From contig CBFIHZ010000001.1 in assembly GCA_965662545.1 (NCBI GenBank), positions 305,960 to 369,959 on the forward strand: DNA of 64,000 bases. Direction: 5' to 3'. The notes beneath the pieces were generated by a model. That model had not been told where the DNA came from, made no database searches, and saw only the letters and a program-made list of their open reading frames with translations. Positions 53,474 to 62,850 of the stretch are shown in pieces. Both the position numbers and the translations under genes were made by a program. How positions within the stretch are numbered: position 1 is the stretch's first letter; every line of letters starts with the position of its first letter. Source of the DNA: CPC320 sp002684375 (GTDB taxonomy: Bacteria; Pseudomonadota; Alphaproteobacteria; Rhodobacterales; Rhodobacteraceae).

Positions 53474-55388
53474 TTTTGACCGATTTTAGTGAATGGCCGT
53501 GGGTGGTTTTATCCCAAAAGTACGGGCTGAAAATCATTTCGTAACCGGCCTTGAAAGCGGCCAATGTTCCGAGGTGAAAATACAGCCATAGGGTTGGGGT
53601 ATAGCGCCCAAGCCCTCGGTGGTGCGTTTTGCTCAACGCAAAGAGACTGATGATAATATCTGCTCCGAGTATGGTTAAAAAGAAACTGATAATGGCTTGC
53701 GCGCCATTGGGCCCCAGCAATGGCAGAATGGGATGCGGCAGACCAAAAGGAATAATCCAAAAGGACCATAGGACTGGGGCAAGTATAAATTGACTAAGGC
53801 TGGCTAAAAATATGATCTGGAAACCCACAAATTTGCGCCACCCAAGTTGTCGAAGTAACAGTATCGGTGATCGCATATGAACCCTGTAGGTTATCATATA
53901 CCCTTTCAACCAGCGCGACCTCTGTCGAATCCAAGGCCAAATCCGGTTGTTGGCTTCTTCGTAGGTTGTACTGGATAACATTTCCGTATGATACCCATGA
54001 CGGGCAAGTCGTATCCCTAGATCAGCATCCTCAGTGACGTTATGGGCGTCCCACCCGCCTACATCCATGAGCGCGGAGTAGCGCAAAAACACTGTTGTAC
54101 CACCAAGTGGAATTGCAAATCCCAATTTTATCAACCCGGGTAGAATTAGTCTGAACCAAACGGCGTATTCGATGGTGAAACATCTGGTGAGCCAGTTACT
54201 TTTACTATTGTAAATATCCAAAATACCCTGAAGGCAGGCGACCTCTTTTGGTGCTGTGGCAAAGCGCGCAACGGCCAAGTCGATCTGATCTGCATCGGGT
54301 TTGTCCTCGGCATCATAGACTGCGATAATATCGCCGGTGCAAAACCCCAACCCGTAGTTGAGCGCGCGCGGCTTTGTCATGATCGGACCAGCTGGCAAGA
54401 TGTGAACCGTAATTATATTGGTCAATGTATGGCGGTCCAATTCGCTCAGTGTGGCCGTATCTCCATCTTCGATCATTAGCAAAACTTCTAATTGTGCCTT
54501 GGGATAGCGCAGCTTTGCAATCTGTCGCAACAAGTGTTCGATCATCTCGGTTTCGCGATACAGCGCAATAATGATTGATACCCGGGTCATTTCGCCTGTG
54601 ATGACTTGCGCAGCCGACGATGCTGGCACAGTCTTGGATCCCGGTTTTGGCGGTGCGTGGAACGGCGAGTGTATTCGTCTTGAAAGGGCGGCGCTAATCT
54701 TGAGAAGGTTACTGCTGGTCAAGGCGGCACAGGCCCAGAGGACGATGCCCAGAAAGACAAGGTTGGGCATAAAGACGAGGCCAAGCCCGCAGGCCGCGCC
54801 GATGGCGATACTGTTAATGCCGTGCCACTTCACCGGATTTTGTTGGCGATAGCTTTGCTGCTCGGGGACAAGGGTTTCCGCCTTGCGGCGGTATGCTGTG
54901 CTGTGTCTCTTGGTCAGTTCGGAATAAATTGTCTCTTTCGAACAGAGCGCCATTTTCGTGCGGCGGGCGAGCTCCGGGTATGCGGACATATTTGCACGAA
55001 ATTGATCGGGGTCGCAGGTCGCGATTAGAATGGATCGCCCCTGCTTTTTCCATGGAATAATACAGTGCTTGCGGCAAAAATTTGCAGTCAACAAATTTGC
55101 CAGGTCCGGCTCGGGGCGGCTGCCCTTGTTGGGAATCCGCGGCACGCCGTATTTCAGTGACTGCGCCACTAATAATTGGTCAGAACTGATTATATTTTCA
55201 GCGACTAAAATACGGCCCAAAGGGGCGAGGGATGTTTTTTGCAACGTCTGAGCAAACTTTAGATCATCGGTCGTTATGTAGCTCAAACTGCATAATATAG
55301 ATCCTAACGGCGCGTTGAGATGTCTGCTTTCCGAGCCTGCCGTTGCAGGAGCGGTTTTGACTGGTATCCGTTTTTGTGTAGCTCCCAT
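53430..55388 (-). CDS. membrane glycosyltransferase family 2 with N-terminal MshEN/GspE-N domain
   Basis: The ~652-residue protein starts with an MshEN/GspE-type N-domain (~20-150, LGRILVAENIISSDQLLVAQ), the fold that binds c-di-GMP in MshE. Two membrane helices (~200-245) precede a cellulose-synthase-like GT2 domain with VSIIIALYRETE, the D-x-D acidic motif in AVYDAEDKPDAD, NVTEDADLG and the QRSRW motif, and then four or more membrane helices. Such processive GT2 enzymes make and export beta-linked polysaccharide. The ATG at 55388 has GAGGG eight bases upstream; the ATG at 55403 lacks one. A CtrA box lies upstream. The polymer is unknown. Confidence 0.85.
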   Translation of the reverse strand: MGATQKRIPVKTAPATAGSESRHLNAPLGSILCSLSYITTDDLKFAQTLQKTSLAPLGRILVAENIISSDQLLVAQSLKYGVPRIPNKGSRPEPDLANLLTANFCRKHCIIPWKKQGRSILIATCDPDQFRANMSAYPELARRTKMALCSKETIYSELTKRHSTAYRRKAETLVPEQQSYRQQNPVKWHGINSIAIGAACGLGLVFMPNLVFLGIVLWACAALTSSNLLKISAALSRRIHSPFHAPPKPGSKTVPASSAAQVITGEMTRVSIIIALYRETEMIEHLLRQIAKLRYPKAQLEVLLMIEDGDTATLSELDRHTLTNIITVHILPAGPIMTKPRALNYGLGFCTGDIIAVYDAEDKPDADQIDLAVARFATAPKEVACLQGILDIYNSKSNWLTRCFTIEYAVWFRLILPGLIKLGFAIPLGGTTVFLRYSALMDVGGWDAHNVTEDADLGIRLARHGYHTEMLSSTTYEEANNRIWPWIRQRSRWLKGYMITYRVHMRSPILLLRQLGWRKFVGFQIIFLASLSQFILAPVLWSFWIIPFGLPHPILPLLGPNGAQAIISFFLTILGADIIISLFALSKTHHRGLGRYTPTLWLYFHLGTLAAFKAGYEMIFSPYFWDKTTHGHSLKSVKTTPMQPPVSQSLTE

Positions 55389-55434
55389 TTCTAAAACCCT
55401 CATAATAGGATGTTTTAGAAATGGGCGTGGTTTG

Positions 55435-55449
55435 TTAAATTTTGGTTAA
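55435..55449 (-). promoter_or_regulatory. CtrA binding site (TTAA-N7-TTAA)
   Basis: The plus strand reads TTAA, ATTTTGG, TTAA; on the gene strand it is TTAA-N7-TTAAC, the full CtrA consensus. It ends 46 bases before the ATG of the MshEN-GT2 gene, a position suited to activation. carA lies on the other side but on the same strand, with its stop at 55481, so the site belongs to the glycosyltransferase. Confidence 0.6.
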
Positions 55450-55480
55450 TTGCAATGTATTATGATGTCATTCATAAGTT

Positions 55481-56626
55481 TCATGCACACATCGAGGACG
55501 CGAACCTTTCAAAAAGATAAAAACTATCTTGTGGTCCGGGGCTCGCTTCGGGGTGATGCTGAACTGAAAAAACGGCTCTGTCGCGCAGTCTCAGACCACA
55601 GTTGGATCCATCGAATAACGAGACATGAGTTTCGACCACATCCTCTGGCAGGGTCTGGCTGTCAACGGCAAAGCCGTGGTTCATTGAGGTGATTTCCACC
55701 TTGCCACTATCGAGATCTTTGACCGGGTGGTTTGCACCGTGATGACCATGATTCATTTTGATGGTTTGCGCTCCAAGCGCCAGCGCCAGCATTTGATGTC
55801 CGAGACAAATTCCAAAGATTGGTAGGTCCGTGGTGTCAAGAATCTGCTGGATCATCGGCACCGCATATGCACCGGTCGCTGCAGGATCGCCCGGCCCGTT
55901 GGATAGAAATACCCCATCGGGCTTATGGGCCAGCACCTCTTCTGCCGTAGCAGTGGCCGGCAATACAGTGACGTCACAGCCGGCACTGGCGAGACAGCGT
56001 AAAATATTGCGCTTTGCGCCGTAATCCAACGCCACAACGCGATGCTTTGGCTTTTTCTGAGGGGCATAGCCTTCGGGCCAGGCCCAGCGAAGTTCATTCC
56101 AACGGTAAGATTGCGCGCAGGTCACGTCTTTCGCCAAATCTACGCCTTCCAACCCCGCAAAAGTCCTTGCCTTCTCGACCAGGTCTGCGGTGTCGAACTG
56201 TCCGTTCGGGTCGTAGGCCAAAGCGACATGAGGCGCGCCCTGCTGGCGGATTGCTCGGGTTAGACGCCGAGTGTCGATACCACCGATTGCGACACGGCCG
56301 CGCTTTGCCAGCCAGTCGGACAATTCTTCTGCCGCGCGCCAGTTACTGGCAGTCGTTGGGCTCCACTTAACCACCATCCCTTCTGCCACGGGGTCACCGG
56401 TTTCGTCATCCTCTGGGTTGACGCCCACATTCCCAATATGCGGAAAGGTGAATGTGATCACCTGCCCTGCATAGGACGGGTCGGTCATGATTTCCTGATA
56501 CCCGGTCATTGCCGTATTAAAGCATAATTCCGCCACGCGTATGCCGGGTGCGCCAAAACCGATGCCATAGAAAAACGTCCCGTCTGCAAGTGCGAGGCAG
56601 GCTGTAGGATGAGGTTTTTTTGGCAT
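55481..56626 (-). CDS. carA: carbamoyl-phosphate synthase small subunit
   Basis: CarA is the glutaminase subunit that supplies ammonia for carbamoyl phosphate, used in arginine and pyrimidine synthesis. The 381-residue protein has the N-terminal LALADGTFFYGIGFGA, the VALDYGAKRNILR segment, the nucleophile Cys in FGICLGHQMLALALG and QHHPEASPGP with the catalytic His and Glu. The partner carB is not in the window. It is divergent from the YqeY-type gene. Confidence 0.97.
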   Translation of the reverse strand: MPKKPHPTACLALADGTFFYGIGFGAPGIRVAELCFNTAMTGYQEIMTDPSYAGQVITFTFPHIGNVGVNPEDDETGDPVAEGMVVKWSPTTASNWRAAEELSDWLAKRGRVAIGGIDTRRLTRAIRQQGAPHVALAYDPNGQFDTADLVEKARTFAGLEGVDLAKDVTCAQSYRWNELRWAWPEGYAPQKKPKHRVVALDYGAKRNILRCLASAGCDVTVLPATATAEEVLAHKPDGVFLSNGPGDPAATGAYAVPMIQQILDTTDLPIFGICLGHQMLALALGAQTIKMNHGHHGANHPVKDLDSGKVEITSMNHGFAVDSQTLPEDVVETHVSLFDGSNCGLRLRDRAVFSVQHHPEASPGPQDSFYLFERFASSMCA

Positions 56627-56795
56627 TGTGCGGTCTCCGGTAAAAGTTGCCGGACACTAGGTCGGTGCCGGACCTTGGTCAAGGTACGCGCAGGTCTCTG
56701 CGGAGCAAACAATTACCTTTGATCACCGATCTGGTTGCTTTGGGTGCTTGATTTGGCTAGCGTCCGCAAGGAACATATCGAATGGGGTGATTACA

Positions 56796-57272
56796 GTGGC
56801 TGATTTACGCGAAAGGGTGATGACTGCGGTCAAGCACGCGATGAAGCAGAAAGCAGCGATTCGGCTGGCAACATTGCGACTGATTAACGCCGCGATTAAA
56901 GACAAAGAAATTGCATCGCGGGTCAACGGCGAGACACAGAAAATTTCTGAAGCGGACATTCTTGCCATTCTGGGGAAGATGGTCAAACAGCGATTAGAGA
57001 GCGCGCGCGCCTATGAAGAGGCAGGGCGTTTGGATTTATCCGAGCGCGAAAGAGCGGAAATCGACATTATTGAAGAATTTTTACCCCAACAACTCAGCGA
57101 TGCTGAGGTTGAGGCTGCGATTACTGCGGCGATCACTGAAACAGAAGCGGTCTCGATCCGCGATATGGGCCGGGTGATGGGGGTGTTGAAAGCGGCCTAC
57201 ACCGGACAAATGGATTTTGGCAGCGTGGGTCCGATGATTAAACAGCGTTTATGCGCGCCCTCATCAGGGTAA
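56796..57272 (+). CDS. GatB/YqeY domain protein
   Basis: The 158-residue protein matches the YqeY family: LRERVMTAVKHAMKQKAAIR, LRLINAAIKDKEIA, EADILAILGKMVKQR, EIDIIEEFLPQQLSD. The family shares the tRNA-binding tail domain of GatB and is often linked to tRNA or ribosome functions; the specific role is unknown. A GTG at 56796 with GGGG upstream gives the expected length. Its end overlaps the convergent AEC permease gene by nine bases. Confidence 0.92.
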   Translation: MADLRERVMTAVKHAMKQKAAIRLATLRLINAAIKDKEIASRVNGETQKISEADILAILGKMVKQRLESARAYEEAGRLDLSERERAEIDIIEEFLPQQLSDAEVEAAITAAITETEAVSIRDMGRVMGVLKAAYTGQMDFGSVGPMIKQRLCAPSSG

Positions 57273-58193
57273 AATCAAAAGCCAAAGGCTAATTGTGAAG
57301 ATGCTTAGAGCGGTCCCTAGCAGTACAGAAGACGCCGCGACGCGACGAGCGCGCCCATACATATTGGCAAAGACATAGCCGTTGACCCCGGTCGGCATAG
57401 CCGCTGTTATAACCGCCGAGCGACAGGCCGACGACGACAAGTCGTAGTAGCTGCCAAGGAACCACACGATAACGGGGTGTAGCAAAAGGGAAATGCCGCA
57501 TACATAGCCAATCGTGCGCAGATCACCATCGGGGCGGTATTTGAACAACACCCCACCCATGCCGAACAGGGCGGCGGGCAGGGCGGCGCGCACCACCATG
57601 TCAAGCGCGTCGGTAAGCGCGATCGGCAGGTTTATGTCACTAAAGTTCACCACAAAGCCCAGTGCAATACCGATGATCAACGCGTTTTGAAACATGGCTC
57701 GCAGGACAGTTATGCTAAGTTGCGTGGGTGATTTTCCACGGTTGCGGACCACTTCCATGACGGTGATGCCCAATCCATAACAAAACGGGGAATGCAGCGC
57801 GACCAGCGCATAATTATGGGTCAGGGCGTCGGTCCCATAGGCGCGTTCCGTAATCGCCAGGCCGATCATCAGCGAGTTGGAGAACAGACAACAAAATCCG
57901 ATGGCGACGCAATCCTCCCAGTCACGGCCAAACAGATAGCGAGCCCCAAACAGGCCGGCGGCGAAACCACTGGCCGCGCCTGTGTAAAAGCTGAACATCA
58001 TCCAAGGATCAAATCCCTGGCTGAGATCAAGCGTTGAAATGGCCTGAAATAACAAACACGGAATAGCAAAGTTCTGGGTGAACGACATTAAACCGTCCAC
58101 GCCAGCGGATGAAAACAAGCCACGCCAGACCGCAGTATAACCAAAGCCGACCACCAAGAATACCGGCATGATAACTTCGATTATGGCCTGCAT
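57264..58193 (-). CDS. AEC (auxin efflux carrier) family transporter
   Basis: The 309-residue inner-membrane protein has about ten hydrophobic segments in two halves of the AEC/BART fold, with QNFAIPCLLFQAISTLDLS near the first half and GVNGYVFANMYGRARRVAASSV, the conserved N-x-[YF] element, near the end. Substrates in this family include organic acids; none can be inferred here. It lies upstream of nothing obviously related; the MBL phosphodiesterase gene precedes it by nine bases on the same strand. Confidence 0.9.
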   Translation of the reverse strand: MQAIIEVIMPVFLVVGFGYTAVWRGLFSSAGVDGLMSFTQNFAIPCLLFQAISTLDLSQGFDPWMMFSFYTGAASGFAAGLFGARYLFGRDWEDCVAIGFCCLFSNSLMIGLAITERAYGTDALTHNYALVALHSPFCYGLGITVMEVVRNRGKSPTQLSITVLRAMFQNALIIGIALGFVVNFSDINLPIALTDALDMVVRAALPAALFGMGGVLFKYRPDGDLRTIGYVCGISLLLHPVIVWFLGSYYDLSSSACRSAVITAAMPTGVNGYVFANMYGRARRVAASSVLLGTALSIFTISLWLLILP

Positions 58194-58202
58194 ATTTGGC
58201 CC

Positions 58203-59003
58203 TTAGATTTCATAGCGTATGCACATTCCGTCATAAGCTGGTACGATATGATCTGGGGTTTCGGCCGCCACTGTGTCATAATCAAGGTCATTGTGCATGT
58301 TCGTCAACACCGCACGTTTTGGGGTCGCGCGCGCAATCCATTCGAGCGATTGGCTCAGGTGTGAATGTGAGGGATGTGGTGCCCGGCGCAGCGCATCCAG
58401 CACCCAGCAGTCCAGATTTTCGATAGCCCGCCATGCGGCAGCGCCCAGTGCCGAAGCATCTGGAACATACGCGAGGTCTGCAATGCGAAACCCCAGCGCA
58501 TCTATGGCGCCATGGCTTACTTCAAACGGATGCAATGTTACCGCACCACCTGCACCCTGCACGGTTATATCGCCGTCGATGTCATGCATGTCGAGGATCG
58601 GCGGATAGGGGCTGCCTTCGGGTTGCACAAACGCATATCCAAACCTCTGAATGAGATCCTCTTTGGTTGCGGCATCCACCCAGACCGGCAGGCGTTGGCG
58701 CATATTGAAGACCACCATCCTAAGATCATCTATGCCATGCACATGATCTGCATGGGCGTGGGTATAGACCACGGCGTCAAGTGTCCCGATCCCCGCATCG
58801 AGCAATTGCATTCGCATATCGGGCGAGGTGTCTATCAGCACCCTTGTGATGCCGTTTTCTGTTTCGCGCTCGACCAACATCGAGCAGCGACGGCGCCGGT
58901 TCTTGGGATTGGCCGGATCGCAGGCCCCCCACAGTCCGCCTAAACGCGGCACCCCGCCCGATGAGCCACAGCCCAAGATTGTAAAACGTAATTCACCGGT
59001 CAT
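58203..59003 (-). CDS. MBL-fold hydrolase, PhnP-like phosphodiesterase
   Basis: The 266-residue protein has the metallo-beta-lactamase motif YTHAHADHVHGIDDLR, an N-terminal FTILGCGSSGGVPRLG and the late LTNMHNDLDYDTV. The GCGSSGGVP start with CSMLVE resembles the PhnP group that opens cyclic phosphates. No phn genes are nearby, so the physiological substrate is uncertain. It overlaps tatD by four bases and belongs to the tmk-holB-tatD run. Confidence 0.9.
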   Translation of the reverse strand: MTGELRFTILGCGSSGGVPRLGGLWGACDPANPKNRRRRCSMLVERETENGITRVLIDTSPDMRMQLLDAGIGTLDAVVYTHAHADHVHGIDDLRMVVFNMRQRLPVWVDAATKEDLIQRFGYAFVQPEGSPYPPILDMHDIDGDITVQGAGGAVTLHPFEVSHGAIDALGFRIADLAYVPDASALGAAAWRAIENLDCWVLDALRRAPHPSHSHLSQSLEWIARATPKRAVLTNMHNDLDYDTVAAETPDHIVPAYDGMCIRYEI

Positions 59004-59806
59004 GTGCTTGCCTCAAACGCGGCAACTTTGCCAAATAGAGTGTGGAAATTTACCTCGGTTTGGCAAGCGAATTCATCATAAGTCAGACCAAACAACGCGG
59101 CCCCGACCTCTGCGGTATGCACTGTATAGCCGGGCTCGTTGCGCTTGCCTCGAAACGGTGGGGGCGCCAGGTAGGGGCTATCGGTCTCGACCAGAATACG
59201 GTCGAGCGGCGCTGCGGCAAAAATATCGCGCAAGTCCTGACTTTTGGGAAAAGCGGCAATACCAGACATCGACAAATAAAACCCCAGATCTAATGCTGTG
59301 CTGGCCAGTGTCGCGCTCGAGGAAAAGCAGTGCATGACGCAGCTATAAGGCGCGTTGCGATATTCTTCGGTCAGTATGTCGGCCATATCATTATCTGCCG
59401 CACGGGCATGGATGATCAGAGGCAATCCGGTCCTTTGGGCTGCCTCTATATGAACTTTCAGGCTTTGCTTTTGCACTGGTGCGGTGTCGGCCGTGTAATG
59501 ATAATCCAATCCGCTTTCCCCGATTCCAACAAATTTTGGATGCTGGGAGATTGATATCAAATCCTCAAGCGTCGCCATTGGTTCGTCTGCAACGCTCATC
59601 GGATGGGTGCCTGCGGCGTAAAATACCTCGTGATAGGTCTCGGCAATGGCGCGCACCTGAGGTTCTTGACGTAATTTGGTGCAGATGGTGACCATCCGGC
59701 GAACGCCAGCCTGCACCGCCCGCGCCACAACCTGATCGCGCTCGGCGTCGAAATCTGAGAAATCAAGGTGGCAATGGCTGTCGGTAATAGGCGCGCGTTG
59801 TGTCAT
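59000..59806 (-). CDS. tatD: TatD family hydrolase (3'-5' DNase)
   Basis: The 268-residue TIM-barrel metalloenzyme has ITDSHCHLDFSDF (metal His pair), IGESGLDYHY, LPLIIHARAADND, CVMHCFSSS and LVETDSPYLAPPP. TatD enzymes act as 3' exonucleases in DNA repair and as quality-control nucleases. It lies 20 bases after holB and overlaps the following MBL gene. Confidence 0.93.
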   Translation of the reverse strand: MTQRAPITDSHCHLDFSDFDAERDQVVARAVQAGVRRMVTICTKLRQEPQVRAIAETYHEVFYAAGTHPMSVADEPMATLEDLISISQHPKFVGIGESGLDYHYTADTAPVQKQSLKVHIEAAQRTGLPLIIHARAADNDMADILTEEYRNAPYSCVMHCFSSSATLASTALDLGFYLSMSGIAAFPKSQDLRDIFAAAPLDRILVETDSPYLAPPPFRGKRNEPGYTVHTAEVGAALFGLTYDEFACQTEVNFHTLFGKVAAFEAST

Positions 59807-59825
59807 GAATTCCCCAAGCCCCGGC

Positions 59826-61019
59826 CTAATGTGCCGCCGTTTTCTGCATTCTGAAAACCGTATCTAGGATGAGTGCGGCAGGGTCAAGGTTGACAGCGCG
59901 GCCATGGTGTATGCGGGCGGTGATCTGTTGCGCGCATTCGGCCCAAGCGCGACCGCTGGCGGCGTTGGGGGCGGCCTTGCGCAATACGTCAAATTCGCCT
60001 CTGGTGATTTCCACTTCAGGCATTTGTCCGGTTACGCCGCTGCGGGCCAAGCGGGCGAGAAATATGTCCAGTAATGTTACCAGCATATCAAAGCGGTCTT
60101 CTGCGCCGCGCATTGCCGCTGTATCGGCCATTTTAATGGCCTGTGATCTGTCCAAGTTTGGAAGGTTAGAAAACAGCTTTACCACGTCGTGATATAGTGT
60201 GAGTCCGTCAAGATTACTTAACCGTATTGATCCGCCCACAGATCCCGCTGATAATTCAGCCAGCACTGCGGCATGGCCATGTGACGCTGGCAGCGAAGCC
60301 GCCACCGTTTCTGTTTGAGCGCTAGAGTCATCCTCGCCCCCCGTTGGTGATGCCGTTTCAGCCTGTTGCAGCGCCTCGGCCATATTCTGTGGGCCCAGTG
60401 GTAGAAGGCGTAGGTCACAACAGCGTGAACGCAGGGTGGGCAACAGCCCGGCGGGTTGATGCGAAATTAACAGCAGACAGCAGCGTTCGGGGGGTTCTTC
60501 AAGAACTTTCAGAATCGCATTGGCGGCGCTGGTGTTCATGTCATCGGCGGCATCAACGATCACAACCCGGCGCCCTCCGTCTGTGGCCGACAGAGCAAAG
60601 AAGTTCTTGAGTTTTCGGACTTCATCAACCGTAATCTGTTTTTTCAGCCGGTTTGTTTTTTCGTCATAGGGACGTCGTAAAACAAATAAACCTGGCTCAG
60701 ATCCGGCGCGAATCCGGCTATAAACTGGGTGGCTCTGTGCGACTTCTAACGTGTCAGGCGGTGGTAGAACATCGTCGAACAAACCGCCTGCAGCTTGCAG
60801 CGGAGTGGCCAACAGAAACCTCGCAATTGACCAAGCCAATGTCGCTTTGCCGACACCGCGCGGTCCGTTGATCAGCCAGCCGTGATGCAGGCGGTTGCTG
60901 TTGAAGGCCGCAAGGAAATTGTTTTCAGCCTCGGACTGACCAATGAGCCGTAGTGTGTCGCGGGGGTGCGGTGCGCCAGAGATACGGTCAGGCTCGGGGA
61001 AGGCGGTGACGGATTTCAT
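59826..61019 (-). CDS. holB: DNA polymerase III subunit delta'
   Basis: Delta-prime is part of the clamp loader of the replicative polymerase. The 397-residue protein has the AAA+ pattern INGPRGVGKATLAWSIA, VVIVDAADDMNTSAANAILK and LEEPPERCCLLLISH; the sensor region LRSRCCDLRLLPL follows. As in the family, the ATPase site is not expected to be active. It overlaps tmk by four bases. Confidence 0.93.
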   Translation of the reverse strand: MKSVTAFPEPDRISGAPHPRDTLRLIGQSEAENNFLAAFNSNRLHHGWLINGPRGVGKATLAWSIARFLLATPLQAAGGLFDDVLPPPDTLEVAQSHPVYSRIRAGSEPGLFVLRRPYDEKTNRLKKQITVDEVRKLKNFFALSATDGGRRVVIVDAADDMNTSAANAILKVLEEPPERCCLLLISHQPAGLLPTLRSRCCDLRLLPLGPQNMAEALQQAETASPTGGEDDSSAQTETVAASLPASHGHAAVLAELSAGSVGGSIRLSNLDGLTLYHDVVKLFSNLPNLDRSQAIKMADTAAMRGAEDRFDMLVTLLDIFLARLARSGVTGQMPEVEITRGEFDVLRKAAPNAASGRAWAECAQQITARIHHGRAVNLDPAALILDTVFRMQKTAAH

Positions 61020-61642
61020 GCCAGAAAACTTTGAACTAAATTGAAAATGTCCTGTGCGACATCGTCGATGCTTCGATCGCCATCGATCACATGTATTCTG
61101 TGCGGCTGTTCCTCGGCCAGCGTTAGAAACCCCTGCCGCATGCGGGCCTGCAAACTCTCGCCAAAATCTTCAAAGCGCTCTTCTGTGCCATGGCGGGACT
61201 TGGCGCGGCGCAGCCCTAGCGCCGGGTTGATGTCAATCAGAACTGTAAGATTGGGCTCTGTGCCAATCATCAAGGTGTGCAGGGTATCCACCGCTTGGCG
61301 CAGATCGCCACGGCTCAGGCCTTGATACAGACGGGTAGAGTCGGCAAACCTGTCACAGAGCACGATCTTACCGGCCGCAAGTGCAGGCAGAATGGTGCGT
61401 TCAAGATGATCGCGTCGTGCGGCGGTAAATAGCAAAAGCTCTGTTTCAGCTGACCACCTGTCGGGATCGCCCTGTAGTACCAGCGCGCGGATTTCCTCTG
61501 CCCCAGGCGACCCCCCGGGTTCGCGTGTGAGCAAAACCTCATGGCCCTCGGCTCGCAGTCTTTCGGCCAACAGGTCGAGCTGCGTTGATTTGCCGGATCC
61601 ATCAATACCTTCGAAAGAAATAAACGCAGATCTTGCGGTCAC
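61016..61642 (-). CDS. tmk: thymidylate kinase
   Basis: Tmk phosphorylates dTMP to dTDP. The 208-residue protein has the P-loop FEGIDGSGKSTQ, LLTREPGGSPGAEEIR, the DR-x motif CDRFADSTRLYQG and the lid region RRAKSRHGTEERFE. It overlaps both dacC upstream and holB downstream by four bases, as in a tightly translated operon. Confidence 0.96.
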   Translation of the reverse strand: MTARSAFISFEGIDGSGKSTQLDLLAERLRAEGHEVLLTREPGGSPGAEEIRALVLQGDPDRWSAETELLLFTAARRDHLERTILPALAAGKIVLCDRFADSTRLYQGLSRGDLRQAVDTLHTLMIGTEPNLTVLIDINPALGLRRAKSRHGTEERFEDFGESLQARMRQGFLTLAEEQPHRIHVIDGDRSIDDVAQDIFNLVQSFLA

Positions 61643-62850
61643 GAGTCCGCCTCAGTCTTTGTGGGATCGTCTGTCAAACGGCGGATCAGCACTTTTGCCG
61701 TGGTTAAAATCCGCTCTAAAAATCCGCCCTGTGCTACATCCTGTGCGGCCTGCAAGGGGATGCTTTGCTGTGGCAAGCCTTCCGCTGAGATGATCAACTT
61801 TGCCACAACAGCCCCCTTTTTTATTGGAGCTGCCAGCGGCCCTTGATAGACTATTTCAGCTGACAATTTCCGGTTGCCAAACACTGGCCGCAAAATTTCG
61901 AGGTCATGATCAACGACCAAACCGACAGTACTTTCGGCGCCGATCCAAACATCAGCAGAGGCTATGACGGTATTTGCAGACACAATTTTATGTTTGGCAA
62001 ATTGTCGAAATGACCAGTTGACGATTGCTTCCGATTGCTCGGCGCGCTCTTTGGCACTGTTCAGGCCTGAAAGTACAAATATAATCCTTCTATCGCCCTG
62101 CTTGGCCGAACCTACGAGGCCGTACCCGGCCTCTTTTGTATGGCCAGTTTTCAGCCCGTCTGCCCCAAGTCCCAAACCCAGAAGTGGATTGCGATTGTAA
62201 CGGTTCTGCGATTCATTTTCATCAAATACGAATTCTTTTTCCGAGAACATGGAATAAAACTCTGGAAACTCGGTGATGATACGGTCCGTTATTATGCCAA
62301 GGTCCCGCATGGACATTCGCTGATTGGGATCAGGCCAGCCGTTGGAGTTTGCAAAGCTTGAATTTTGCATGCCTAATTGTTTGGCGCGCTGGGTCATATG
62401 ACGGGCAAATTCCGCTTCAGTGCCGTTGGGCGACAATGCCTCAGCGATAACAGCGCAGGCATCATTGCCGCTCAGCACAATAATGCCGCGCAGTAAATCA
62501 TCGACTTTGACCCGTTCACCGGCGCGCAAAAACAGGGTAGATCCGCCATAATTCATTGCGTGTTGCGATACCAAAAGCCGCTCATCGCGCGCCAAACGCC
62601 CCTCCCGGATCGCTTCAAAAGCCATATAGAGCGTCATTAATTTAGACATGGATGCCGGAGGGAGTGCTTGATCGACATTCTTTGCCAAGAGCACCGTGCC
62701 AGTTGTCTGATCCAGCACATAAGCGGCCTTTGCGGGGGTCTCGAATGCAGCAGCGGGCAGAGCCAGCCAGATAAGAGCGAGGCACAGCGCTTTAAGATAT
62801 TGCAGTTGTGGAGAGTTTTTTGGAAATTTAGCCATTTTCCCGGCGCTCAC
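61639..62850 (-). CDS. dacC: D-alanyl-D-alanine carboxypeptidase (PBP5/6 class)
   Basis: This penicillin-binding protein trims the terminal D-Ala from peptidoglycan stem peptides. It has a signal peptide ending near LPAAAF, the S-x-x-K motif SMSK (Ser67, Lys70), the SGN motif in VLSGNDAC and KTG in DGLKTGHTK, followed by the C-terminal beta domain. The 403-residue length is normal. The GTG at 62850 overlaps the stop of the SPOR gene (GTGA); an ATG five codons later is possible. The final gene symbol within the dac group is a best guess. Confidence 0.92.
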   Translation of the reverse strand: MSAGKMAKFPKNSPQLQYLKALCLALIWLALPAAAFETPAKAAYVLDQTTGTVLLAKNVDQALPPASMSKLMTLYMAFEAIREGRLARDERLLVSQHAMNYGGSTLFLRAGERVKVDDLLRGIIVLSGNDACAVIAEALSPNGTEAEFARHMTQRAKQLGMQNSSFANSNGWPDPNQRMSMRDLGIITDRIITEFPEFYSMFSEKEFVFDENESQNRYNRNPLLGLGLGADGLKTGHTKEAGYGLVGSAKQGDRRIIFVLSGLNSAKERAEQSEAIVNWSFRQFAKHKIVSANTVIASADVWIGAESTVGLVVDHDLEILRPVFGNRKLSAEIVYQGPLAAPIKKGAVVAKLIISAEGLPQQSIPLQAAQDVAQGGFLERILTTAKVLIRRLTDDPTKTEADS

